The notes under the pieces were generated by a model. That model did no database searches, was not told the DNA's origin, and was given only the letters and a program-made list of their open reading frames with translations. DNA of 64,000 nt from Branchinecta lynchi (taxonomy: Eukaryota > Arthropoda > Branchiopoda > Anostraca > Branchinectidae), in the NCBI GenBank assembly GCA_023053575.1, contig JAKZAP010000006.1, forward strand, positions 11,851,280-11,915,279, given 5' to 3'. Both the position numbers and the translations under genes were made by a program. Below, one piece after another: positions 45,563 to 56,056 of the stretch (within the stretch, counting starts at the first letter, position 1; each line of letters begins with the position of its first letter).

Positions 45563-46729
45563 AACAAGACCAAAGGTGTCGATGGGATCCCAAAAATCTA
45601 ATATTTGATTCAGACAATCGAGTCTTGTCTTCGCCAGATCCAGTCTTGGACAGGCTAATCATCAGAGAAAACCAAGTTCAGATATACCTCTATAAGCCAT
45701 ATCTATTTTGACGATACTGACCGAGACTTCCTGCCGATTCCCGAGCAAACTACTAGTCCAGCAAAAAAAAAATACAGAAACAAAACCAGCGCATCTCCTT
45801 ATCCCTATAAAGAACATCTAATCAACTTTGAATAAAAGCTTGACTTACAAAAAAATCCAGTTACAACCGGATTCCGGAATAATAATATGTCCGGGTAAAA
45901 AACCATTGTCATAAACCGACTCAGCCTCTCTTCTTACCCCTTAATCTGTCATCTAATCGAACTTTTGCTTTTAACAAATTTTCCGGTTTTGGCCGGATTC
46001 CGGGCGAACTAGTTGTCCAGCGAGAAAATGATTTTCACTGTCGTGTTCGGCATGTCTTTTTACCCATAAATCAAACATTTAATCAACTTCAGATTATACT
46101 TTTACTTTTAACCAACTTTCCGGTTTTCGCCGAATTCCGGGCGAACTACATGTCCGGGTAGAAAATTGTTTTCACATAAGTGTTCAACATGTCTTCTTGC
46201 CCTAAATCGGACATCTAATCAACTCGAAATAAAACTTCTAATTTTAAGAAACTTTCCGGTTTCGGCCGGATTCCGGGCGAACTACTTGTCCGTCGAGAAA
46301 ATGGTTTTGACCATCGTCTTCTGCATGTCTTCCTACCCCTAAATCGAACATTTAATCAACTTCAAATAAAAATTTCACTTTGAACAAACTTTCCGATTTT
46401 GGCCGGATTCCGGGCGAACTACTCGTCCGATGACAAAATAGTCTTCACCATCGTGCTCAGCATGTCTTCTTACCCCATAATCAACTATCACATTAGCTGT
46501 TTAAAAATATTTTGTTTGCCCCTTAATTTGAACCCCCACCCCTAAATGTAGGGCTACAAAGCCCATCTACAAACTCGACTGGTCCGACGACCCAACGAAT
46601 CCTCACACCAAGTTTCATCAAAATATCTCATTCCCTTCGAGAGTTATTGTGCTTACAGACGGACGGACAGACGGACAACTTTTGCGATGTCATAGGTATC
46701 CCTCCACTTACGTTTTGGGATCCCAAAAA
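45563..46729 (-). mobile_element. Family 1 element, copy h (minus)
   Basis: Begins AACAAGACCAAAGGTGTCGA and GGGATCCCAAAAA and ends TTACGTTTTGGGATCCCAAAAA. Sequences on its two sides (GGTAGTCACCGATGAGTGCA near 45404 and ATAGTCACCGGTGGATGCA near 46748) resemble each other, so it may sit in or beside an older duplicated repeat. Confidence 0.86.
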
Positions 46730-47171
46730 GGGTTATAAGAGTGGTGAATAGTCACCGGTGGATGCAAAAACGCCTTATAAGAACAACCGGAGACCACCGG
46801 TCGGACCCGTGACAAAGCACGCAGCTAAGAGTACATGCCCCCGATATTCAGTTTAACTATGTGGGATCGAGCACCAGTAATCCCATGACATGCTTATTAT
46901 GGAGTGCTCGGGACCGGACTTAGCGGGAAGGTAAAACCTAACTTCTAGACAATCATTTATAGCACTAGATTCCGTCCGGGCATTAACGGACGAGTCGGGA
47001 GGGGAGGAATGCCCGTTAATTTTGTTGCGTTCACAACTGTGGTACGACTGACAGAACTTGAAGACCCCTTAAAGTGCGCATGTTAACATCAATGTGCTGA
47101 AAACAGTTTTGTCCAAACGATACCTACACTTTCATGGTCCGCAAAGGCCCGTGATCATTTGTACCTCAAGG

Positions 47172-48368
47172 CAGGGGCGTCCCGAGGGGGGGGGGGGGGG
47201 TCACATTTGTTAGCGAATTCGTTTGTTCACCGGACTTTTCTCAAGTCCGTATCTGTTCTATCGCATTCGGTTAGTCCATTTCATAATTCGGTAATTAATC
47301 AGATTCGTTTGGTTCTGATTCGTGACCGAATTCGACAATTCATCCAACTTTTGTTCAGTCCGAGTCGATTTCACCGCATTCGGTACGTCCCTACGTAAAT
47401 TCGGCGATTTAACGTATTTATTTGGTCTCATTCGTTAGCGAATTCGGTTGTTCACCGGACTTTTCTCAAGTCCGTATCTGTTCATTCGGTCAATCGGCAT
47501 TCGGTCAATCCATTCATAATTCGGACTCATTTGGTTCTAATTCGTTACCGAATTCGGTAATTCACCTGATTTTTGTTTGGTCCGCATCTATTACCAGACT
47601 TGCTGACCACATTCTGTTTTTTTAGGTGGTTCTCCCATGAGTCTTTTCCATTCCCAAATTCGGTCGTTATAACGCTTCCGATCTGCTCCTTATTTGTTTA
47701 GTTAATTTTTCGGTATAACTTATACTTCTAATGATTGCAGAACTTCAGGAATAAGCACGTCTCCTGACATGAAAACTAGCCTATTTTTGTTTGCTGTAAA
47801 TTCAGAATAAATGTACTTTACATCCTATTTAACCCTGGATGGACCCTTTTTTCGCCAGGCAGCTCTGTGGTTTAATAGGTAGCCTTGGGATCGCAGAAAG
47901 TAACTTTGAACATGGGTGTTTCCAAAAAATTTCACCTTCGGCAAATTTAGCAGTCTTCACTGTTTAGAAAAAGGGTACGTCATTTAGTTGGCGTTTGAGG
48001 CTTCGAATTTTGAGGTGCTTGAACCACGTTAAAAGCTAGAATTTGCCAGAAAATAGGCGGATTCAAAAGATTTTGCCTGCGGCGCTTTACTTTTCCCTGG
48101 GTACAGCCGTTCACGACGTTGTCGCTTGGCAGCAACTGCGTTTTTTGGTCAGCACATTCCCGAGTCCTGTTCGCAAAACTGGACGTCCCCCAAAGGTAAA
48201 AGGCTAGAGACGCGGCGTATCCCTAACGGCGTATTTTCTCTTTAGGCTTGATTTTGTACATACTATGCAACTTTTTACATACTATAAATTCGGCCAATAT
48301 CAGGTGCCGATTCGGTCAATTTTTACTGGGTTCGCCCCCCTAATGAAAAAAGGCTCGGGACGCCCCTG
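47172..48368. mobile_element. 1.2-kb hAT-type non-autonomous element with perfect target duplication
   Basis: Perfect 15-bp terminal inverted repeats CAGGGGCGTCCCGAG. Both flanks are CCTCAAGG (47164-47171 and 48369-48376). A run of G follows the left end. Inside are many copies of GAATTCGGT-type motifs (47200-47600) in a loose tandem array. No transposase frame seen. A decayed inverted relative occupies 28541-29805. Confidence 0.9.
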
Positions 48369-48564
48369 CCTCAAGGGTTACGTTAAAAATGAACCTTGAC
48401 CACCCTAAAGTGTCGATCTATTTTGCACACCTACAGGGAAAGTTGGATGGAATGTTGGGGGAAAAACCGTAGTCATACACTGTTTCGAAGCTTTCCGGTA
48501 GATCAGGGTCTCAAAGGCTTAAGAGAATTGACATGATACAAACTAAACAAACGGATCAGACAAT

Positions 48565-48760
48565 AATTGACGAGTTGGAAGGTGGTCACCGGAAATCTCG
48601 TGGCACGCTTAGAGTTAGGTATCGGGATGAGACTTAGCAAGATACGAACAGGCATAGACCCTATATATCATTTTTAGAACCGGGCTGGATTCGGTCACTG
48701 TTGGGACAGCTGGAGGAATTCCGATGTAATCCCGGAAATCTTGTGACATGCTTAGTTCTG
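48565..48760. repeat. Family 2 fragment
   Basis: CACCGGAAATCTCGTGGCAC, GGTATCGGGATGAGACTTAG and TCGGTCACTGTTGGGACAGC are degraded forms of the 37350-37460 unit. Confidence 0.5.
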
Positions 48761-49179
48761 GAACTTGACAAATGACACGAGCACACGTCTTGGATGTTCC
48801 GTTTAAGGCTGTATTAAAGACCTGAGTAGACTGTATAACTTTCAAACGAATTATCCAGTTTGGATAATAAATCACGATGGCACCAAAATTCTTCTAATTC
48901 GAAACACTCGTCAACGAATGGAACAACCTTTACAAATTTACTATGACATTCCGTCTTATGACGAAAGTGATCTCGGGGAATAGCGCAAACCCTATCTGAT
49001 GCACATGCTAAATACCCAGACATTGTTCCTCATTGTGACTTTTGATGATCCGAACCACGTGGACGGGGGGGGGGGCGAGGAAGGCAGTCCCCATATGTCT
49101 GTGAACAACACATCGAACAATAGTAGTAGCCAGTTCCCAACCGAGGGGTTGCGCACTAACCGATTTCGTGTACACCATG

Positions 49180-49440
49180 AGGCAGAGGCAGGCATGAGGC
49201 ACGTGAGGCAGGCATGAAGCAGGGATCTTGTACACCATGAGGCACTTCAAAAATCCCTAAGCGTGTCACCAGAACGGGCGAATGAGGCAAGCATGAGGCA
49301 TCAGGCACGTGAGGCAGGCATGAGGCATGGACCTTGTACACCATGAGACACTTCAAAAATCCCTAAACGTGTCACTAGAACGGGCGATGAGGCAGGTATG
49401 AGGCACGTGAGGCAGGGACCTTGTACACAATGAGGCACCA
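49180..49440 (+). repeat. Minisatellite of GAGGCAGGCAT and a 115-bp higher-order unit
   Basis: Runs of CATGAGGCACGTGAGGCAGG alternate with CTTGTACACCATGAGGCACT and CAAAAATCCCTAAGCGTGTC. About two and a half higher-order copies. Confidence 0.8.
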
Positions 49441-50202
49441 GTGCGCAACTCCTCGTTCTCAACCAAACTTGATGGAAAGTTATAGCTAGGGTCCTAGATA
49501 TTCCTTCCGGTCGGGCCACAAGGAATTCGATCCAACCATGTAGGGGGAGGTTGAAGAAGATAAAATATACTTTTTCGACCTCGGTCATGGGAGCCTTTAC
49601 TTCTTGTCAACCGCCGCGAAAAGAGATGCCGGATCTGAACCAAACTTGTTGGGACGTTAGAGCTAGTATCCTAGCAGTGCACTTTGAAGGACCGAATCAC
49701 ATTACCTTAATTTTGTCGGCACACCACAACACTACCAAGTGATATACTGCCTGAGTTCACGTAGGGGTCCGGTCTGCTTGGGTGTGAACCATCAAAAGAC
49801 AGAACTACAGCCCTAGCTCTAACTTCCCAAGTTTGGTGAGATCCGGCAACTCAATCTGGTACCTGGTTCAACCTGCTGTTCAGACAAATTCAGACCCCTT
49901 CCGGCAGTGTTTGGATCATCAAAAGACGTAACCAGGAACAACTTTTTTATTCTCTTATAGTATTTTTTCCACAAAGAAAAAGGGACCTTTTTTCGGAAAT
50001 TATGGGTTTCCTTCCGTTACCCGTATATGGGATTTCCTATCGTTTACAAGGGGTCATCTTTGGTTAGCCAGATCGATCCCAGTTTTGTTTTTCCTGGGGT
50101 ACTGTCTTCGTGTCTCAGAAGGGTCCGGTGGTAAGGGGTCTTGTGTCCCGTTTTCGGAGGACCTGTCATAGTGGTTCCGAAAACTAAATTGGGCTTGTCC
50201 TT
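49441..50202. other. Diverged repeat DNA, no gene
   Basis: CCAAACTTGATGGAAAGTTA and CCAAACTTGTTGGGACGTTA (49470, 49640) are related units about 175 bp apart, loosely like family 2. No gene. Confidence 0.4.
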
Positions 50203-50514
50203 CAGAGGCGTTACTAGCCAAAATGTTTGGGGGGGGGCGAGGCATTTACCGACTGGATGGTAATTTTACGGACTTTTTCTGCAGAAAAAACGACTGTTTT
50301 CAATAACAAAAATTATATTTTTTTTTTTAAATCGACTGATTTTCAGAAAAACCGACTATTTTGACGAAAAATCGACGAATTTTCAGAAAAACCGACTGTT
50401 TTCATGAAAAAAATCAACTGTTTTGATGAAAAATCGCGGCGCTTCGCGCCGACACGGTTATTTTTTACCGTTGGGGGGCGTCCCCCTCCCCCCCCCTCAG
50501 TCGTGACGCCCCTG
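50203..50514. mobile_element. hAT-type MITE with 7/8 target duplication
   Basis: Ends CAGAGGCGTTACTAGCC and AGTCGTGACGCCCCTG. Flanks are TTGTCCTT and TTGTCCTC. The body is A/T-rich with repeated AAAACCGACTGTTTTCATG-type motifs and a G run inside the left end. It lies 0.5 kb upstream of the B4GALT start. Relatives: 54236, 43196, 23229 and 20090. Confidence 0.87.
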
Positions 50515-50837
50515 TTGTCCTCACACTATACGCGAATACGGGAGACTTATAATGAAATTAGTAAGTCTAGTGTGGTCGCAATTCCTGGGAAGAACCTCCC
50601 GTACTCGAGTATGCCGGAAGATAAAAATTGTTTTTGGGAACAGATATAAGTTGAAAGGCAGGCGCTTAAACATAAGCACCGGGAAATTTTCATAAGCACC
50701 GAAAAATTTTTCACAGCGCATCGGAAACCTAAATCCACAGTAGTAGTCCTTCCAGAAATTGAACTTGTTCGTATACTGTACGCACAAAAAAGTTTCTAGG
50801 TCAATATCGGACTAAATCACCCACCCCCACCCGGCTA

Positions 50838-50960
50838 GATGTCATAGATTTTAATACCTGTGCCCCTCTGCTTGCACTGGTTCAGGAGTTAAGAGCTCCA
50901 CAAAATACGGTGAAAACCGAAAGCCGAAAGCTGCTACAGCGCTCGCAATCGTGGAATGTT
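50838..50960 (+). repeat. Family E end block just upstream of B4GALT exon 1
   Basis: GGTTCAGGAGTTAAGAGCTC, CACAAAATACGGTGAAAACC and GAAAGCTGCTACAGCGCTCG repeat the 31700-31780 block. It ends about 60 bp before the ATG, so the gene's 5' region or a nearby splice site may derive from the repeat. Confidence 0.65.
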
Positions 50961-51022
50961 TCCACTAATAACTGGATATTCAAATCAGGTCTCAAATTTT
51001 AGGTTACAGCTGCCTACCCAGA

Positions 51023-51673
51023 ATGCTGAGTCGACGATTCTTCGCGTTCATTGCTATGCTTGCCCTCGCGACAGTGGCAATGCTGTCTCTCAGTGGGCAA
51101 TTGCCATACGAAATTATGGAATTACCATCTTACAGATATTTCGACTTTGACGGAAGGACTACTCCAGAACAATGTCCAGTCGACCCCAATACAGTCGAAG
51201 TGATACTCGACACGAACGTCACCTTATACGAAGAAGCTTTATCTGAAAATCCGTGTGTTGCTGAAGGATCGTGGAAGCCGGAAGGACCACCGTCTGGAGA
51301 AAGACTTGCAATCCTAATTCCATTCAGGGACCGCCACGAGCAACTTTACATCCACTTGCGTTATATGCACAAGTTCTTGCAGAAGCAACGCAAAGACTAT
51401 ACAATCTTTGTTGTAGAGCAAGACAACAACTTGCCATACAACAAAGGCTCTCTGTTCAACGTTGGCTACCTCGAGAGCATGAAGCTCGCTAACTATACAT
51501 GTTTCGTCCTCCATGACATAGACACTTTACCTGAATACGTGAATACTACCTACGAATGCTTGGAAAACGAAGTATTTCATTTGTCGGAACATCTATCAAA
51601 ATATAACTACAAAGTCAAATGGGATGAAATACCGGGAGGAGTCTTCACCATCACTCCTTCGAATTACGAAATG
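51023..51673 (+). CDS. B4GALT: Beta-1,4-galactosyltransferase (GT7), exon 1: anchor, stem and N-terminal catalytic half
   Basis: Golgi type II membrane enzyme that transfers a sugar from UDP-Gal or UDP-GalNAc to GlcNAc or related acceptors on glycoproteins or glycolipids. Residues 1-25 form a short basic start (MLSRR) plus a hydrophobic signal anchor. A stem follows to about residue 90, then LAILIPFRDRHEQL (95-108), VVEQDNNLPYNKGSLFNVGY (130-149), the metal-binding DID (165-167) within CFVLHDIDTLPE, and GGV (205-207). Cys160 and Cys179 match the vertebrate B4GALT1 pair that forms a disulfide. ATG at 51023 has A at -3; the frame is open upstream only to an in-frame stop at 50969. The exon ends EM|gtaaga in phase 0. 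The 4.4-kb intron is repeat-filled. Which vertebrate paralogue it equals is uncertain; the residues seen look closer to B4GALT1-6 than to B4GALT7. Confidence 0.92.
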
Positions 51674-52228
51674 GTAAGATAAGATGAATCACTATTATCA
51701 CTAATCTCATAGTTTTTTGTTCAACATAGCATAAAGGAGGAGGAGAGAAACTGTAGCTGTCTAACAGGTCTCCTGAACCAGCCCGAAGAGAGCGCAAATT
51801 ATGCCCAGGTATAATATGTGACCAACAAAGAGTGCGCAAGAGCTCAAACGTGGAGTGTGTAAGTAAAATGTGTATCGCATCTTATATAAACAACGTTATA
51901 ACCAAGGCATTTCACATCCCCAAAACAAGAATTGCAATAACCTAATTTGAAATCATCCCACTTTAAAATGTAAACAGACCGCATCTATAAATCCAAAGAG
52001 ATACTGAAGATCTTGTAAGACTAGTTTCAGATTCAGGTTCTTTTATTTCGAAAATAGTTCATGACAATATATTTTACTCACTGGGGGCCGGCAGGGATAC
52101 GACCTCGTTAGCTCGGCCCCATCAGTTTCAATGTCAACACTGAATGTCCTGCCCGCCAGTACGACCCTTTAAAATTCTTTTCCATTAGCAAGACAGTGCT
52201 AATTTAGTATTAGCAAAAACAGTTGATT

Positions 52229-52404
52229 TTTTGGATCCCAAAGCCTGAAATTGCAAAAGTTGTTCATCAGTCTGTTAGCGCGATAACTCTCGAAGCGGTT
52301 CAGATATTCTGTTCAAACTTGGCAAGAGGACTGTTTGGGTCAAAGTACAGGTCAAGAACGAATATGGGCACTGTAGCTCTATACTTAAGGGTGGGAGAGG
52401 GGTT
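52229..52404 (+). repeat. Family 1 fragment l (head only)
   Basis: TTTTTTGGATCCCAAAGCC, AGCGCGATAACTCTCGAAGC and the block ending GGGTGGGAGAGGGGTT. Old copy inside the B4GALT intron. Confidence 0.7.
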
Positions 52405-52439
52405 AACAAGAGCAATAAACCAAATGGTAGCAACCTAAT

Positions 52440-52600
52440 ACCCCCTTCCTCACAGCTCCTGAACCGGGTGGGTGCGGGGGTTGGGACCTCCAAAAGACCG
52501 CGCTCGACATTGATACCTGCACTGGTTCACGAGTTATGAGCTCCAGAAAAAACGGTGCAAACGGAAAGCTGCTAGAGCGCTCGCAAGAGTTGACTGTTCC
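52440..52600 (+). repeat. Family E end block in the B4GALT intron
   Basis: CCTGAACCGGGTGGGTGCGG, GGTTCACGAGTTATGAGCTC and GGAAAGCTGCTAGAGCGCTC, again the family E end. Confidence 0.6.
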
Positions 52601-52774
52601 AAGGAACACGCAGACATGCAAAAGAACACGTTTAAATATATGAGACTCTGGAAGCATGTAAGAATTATTTGACAAAAGTAGGACTTTGCAGGTATCAAAA
52701 CCTGAACCTATTAATCCTAATCCAGCTTGGGCTTCTTCTTGATGCAAACCTAGACTCTCTTGTAGGTCACCGTC

Positions 52775-53267
52775 AACTCCAGCCGTAAAATCCTTCCCCT
52801 ATATATCCACATGCTTCGAGCAAGAACGGAACTAAAGATTAAATGAGACATTCAAAATGTTCGCAAGGATGGAATTATTACACGGCGATTCTAATTTTGA
52901 AAGGTTAACTGAAGAGGGCTGAGATAAGACAATTTAATTACCCATCAAGCCATCTAATTACCCATTCAAGCCCTTAAAGAGGCTTGAAGACCTGATGTGG
53001 TACGTCTATGGGCTTGTACTGTGTTGTATGCTTGACGGAGTGTTCACTCACCTTACGCGAGCTGATACTGGCCACTGAAAAGCCGCGTTTGTGTTGAGAT
53101 TCAAATTCTCAGCGTCATAGTAGAATTTTGCATGGTGAATACGGCCGTAGATTTTTGAACTCCAGCCGGAAAAAATCCTTCCCCTATATATCCACATGCT
53201 TCGAGCAAGAACGGAACTAAAGATTAAATGAAACATTCAAAATAATCGCAAGGATGGAATTATTACA
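52775..53267 (+). repeat. Two direct copies of a 100-bp sequence
   Basis: ATCCTTCCCCTATATATCCA, CATGCTTCGAGCAAGAACGG and GCAAGGATGGAATTATTAC occur at 52790-52878 and again at 53175-53267. About 300 bp of other DNA lies between. Confidence 0.8.
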
Positions 53268-54235
53268 AATAGTGGAAAAAATCCATTAAAGTTTAACTGA
53301 ACAGGCAACTTATTTTTACATCTTAGATTCAAATACATTGAATTATTACAACACCTATTGGGGATTTTCATTCTGTCCACAGTAGTCTTCAGTAGGGACG
53401 TTGGGACCGTGGACGCTTTCCCATGGTGAATCCGTCCACAATTCGCCCGCGAAAATAACTAAACTCTCACTACACAAGACACCTCACTAGGTAGCACTAG
53501 TTTTTGGCACTGCAGACTGCAGACACTTCTTTGTTTATTAAATACACAATTTATTTACTCGTTTGCTGCTGGTGTTGTTGCCAAATGTTCCAGGCACCAT
53601 AGAGATATCACAAAAACGGGAAGAGCGGCAAGCACAATGGGATAATCGATTATTTGGAAATATCAGAAAAACAAACTAACGCTTTTTCATCGGGTTTTCA
53701 AGATTATTTAAGCGAACAAGTGATGGGTAACTAGACTGTCGTATCCTAGCCCTTTTCGGTTAAACTTTAACGCAATCGACGATTAATAATGCGTTAAATG
53801 ATGGAAAAATAAGTTCGCTTTTGAGTTAAACTTTAAACATGTCAGGGGTGTGTTTCGGCGCCAACCGGTGTTTAACGGGAACCGGTAACCGGTTGTCGCG
53901 AAAACACTTTTCGTCCTGAACCAAAGGTCGATCCACTCAAAACATTGGAAAATGCGCAAAAATACGGTCAAAGTTCGAAGACGATTACGTGATGAAGGAA
54001 GAAATTTGAAAGCAAAAAATGGAGAAAGAATTTATAGCTGCCACTGCAGCTATATCAGCAGCCAACTGGGTTTTGGTGGAGGGTATATCTATTGAACAGA
54101 AAATTAAAATTTATACTGAAAAAATTAAAATTAAAGTTTAATTTTACAGTTATTAAAAGTAAAATTAAGAATAAATATTCCTTCTGCACAAGCTGACTGC
54201 GAGTCATATTTAACAGTGCAAAACTATGCGTCAGC

Positions 54236-54552
54236 CAGAGGCGTTACGACTGGGGGGGGGGGGGACGCCCCCCCCCCAAAGCCGTCGGCCAGTCGGTAAA
54301 AAATACCGAGTCGGTGCGAAGCGCCACGATTTTCGTCAAAACATTTGATTTTTTTTCATGAAAACAGTCGTTTTTTCTGAAAATTGGTCGATTTTTCGTC
54401 ATAATAGTCGTTTTTCTGAAAATCAGTGGTTTTTTTTTTTAAAATGTCATTTTTATTTTGAAAACAGTCGTTTTTTCTGCAGAAAAAGTCGGTAAAAATT
54501 ACCAGCCATCCCTCGTCCCCCCAAACAAACATTTTGGCTAGTAACGCCTCTG
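54236..54552. mobile_element. hAT-type MITE with perfect 8-bp target duplication
   Basis: Ends CAGAGGCGTTACGACTGG and GGCTAGTAACGCCTCTG. Flanks are GCGTCAGC on both sides (54228-54235 and 54553-54560). Same family as 50203-50514, with a G-run followed by a C-run inside the left end. It lies within a larger repeat in the B4GALT intron. Confidence 0.9.
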
Positions 54553-54584
54553 GCGTCAGCTGAATTTATGAGAGACGTATTTCG

Positions 54585-54745
54585 GCCCTTCTTGTGGTTC
54601 TTTGTGGAAAACCACAAATTCATTTTTCCAACTTGACTGGCTTTGAGCCTGAAGAGGACCCTTATAAATATTCTTTGAGCCCAAGCTGACTTTGAAACAT
54701 TGTTTGAATAGAGGACCCTTGCCAAGAAAGTTCGAAATATAACTC
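54585..54745. repeat. Small inverted-end repeat (CGGCCCTTCTTG)
   Basis: Ends GTATTTCGGCCCTTCTTG and CTTGCCAAGAAAGTTCGAAATA. Related CGGCCCTTCTTGGCAAGGGTCC pieces occur at 19790 and 45187. Confidence 0.45.
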
Positions 54746-54755
54746 TCATAAAATT

Positions 54756-55020
54756 CAGCTAACGTATCCGTTTTGCACTATCAAATAAAATTAAGAAATG
54801 AAAAGGAAAACTGAAAAATTAAAATTTATATTTAAACTAAAATTTAAAAAAAAATTCAGCTGACGTATCCGTTTTGCACTGCCAAATAAAATTAAGAAAT
54901 GGAACTGAAAATTGAAAAACTAAAATTTAAAGTAAACTAAAGTAATAAGAAAATCAGCTGACGTATAAGTTTTGCACTGTCAAATAAAATTAAGAAATGA
55001 AAATAGAAAACTGAAATCCT
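54756..55020 (+). repeat. Tandem A/T-rich repeat, about 105-bp period
   Basis: Three copies of ATTCAGCTGACGTATCCG, TTTTGCACTGTCAAATAAAA and TTAAGAAATG in the B4GALT intron. A related inverted piece is at 54195-54240. Confidence 0.75.
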
Positions 55021-56056
55021 AAAAAAAATAAAAATAAAATAATAATCAATAAACAAATCAAGTTAATTTTTATAGCCAGTTCTTATTTTAATTTTAGTTG
55101 ATTTTTCTATGTGCTGTTCTGCCATTGTTTTTACTTTCTAGTTGATGACAGTGAATTTTAATCAGAACCAAGAATCTGAACGGCAACGATAACCGTTCCA
55201 AAATTTCCGGACCGAAGATCGGAACCGATTGCCGAACCAAACTCTGGTCGACGCAAAAACACCGGTTCATCAGAACCGAAAGTCGCGAAAACACTGCTTC
55301 CTCTGAACCGAAGTACATTGGTTGGCGCCGCAACAAGCCCCAGGTTATTACCTTAAATTGCAGCTTGGAGCAAAATAAGGATTTCTCCTGTAGTATCGCT
55401 CCATAGTTGACTGTATGAATTGGTCTGTACGATGGTTTGTTTGATTTTGTGGTGAAAAACATCAAACGTTGGCACTGCTAGTCCTTATTGACGATTAATA
55501 ATGCGCATGGAAGCTGGCGTCACCAGCTTTATTTGGGAGGTGAGCAGAGGCGTTCGACACATGCAAGTATTAACATCAATGATGCAAACGTTTATGCAGT
55601 TAGGATAGTTATTGTGATATTTTTGTGTGTAAGTAGAAACAGCATATTTTGAGGCCACCTTGAAGAAACGGGAGATCCCGTGTACAGTGCTTGGCTTATA
55701 TCATTACATGAAAACGCCAAGTGCAAACGTTTGCTTTCAAACACAGTCAAACTCCAGTGTATCTTGCGTTTTACGTTTTCTGTTATATTTCTCCAGTCGA
55801 TCTAATCAACTATTTATTTCACGCTCATAATGACAAAACATCTGACTCAGACTCTGACTGCATGACTACTGAAATACAAATCAATGAACGAGATTCCCCC
55901 TATCTCGATTCAACCCCCCAGGCACTTCTACACAACTATTCCGCGTGACTACGAAGTATCGGACTAAAACACGTGACCAGCGGATGCTGACAAGATTACG
56001 AAATACGTGACACGACAATTGAGTAACACGTACAAACACTTCATTTTCTTTTACAG

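Larger units (their letters stand above)
53843..55343. mobile_element. Probable 1.5-kb TIR element in the B4GALT intron
   Basis: Ends CAGGGGTGTGTTTCGGCGCC and GGCGCCGCAACAAGCCCCAG are imperfect inverted repeats, each followed inward by ACCGGTT- and TCGCGAAAACACT-type motifs. No matching target duplication seen. It contains the 54236-54552 MITE. A 16-bp direct repeat GACGATTAATAATGCG lies outside it at 53778 and 55490. Confidence 0.55.
51674..56056 (+). other. B4GALT intron
   Basis: Starts GTAAGATAAG and ends TTTCTTTTACAG, phase 0. It holds family 1 fragment l, a family E end, the 100-bp direct repeats, the 53843-55343 element with its nested MITE, and the 105-bp tandem repeat. At 52085-52125 the minus strand reads GGGGCCGAGCTAACGAGGTC and CCTGCCGGCCCC, a weak tRNA-like SINE trace. 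Confidence 0.85.
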
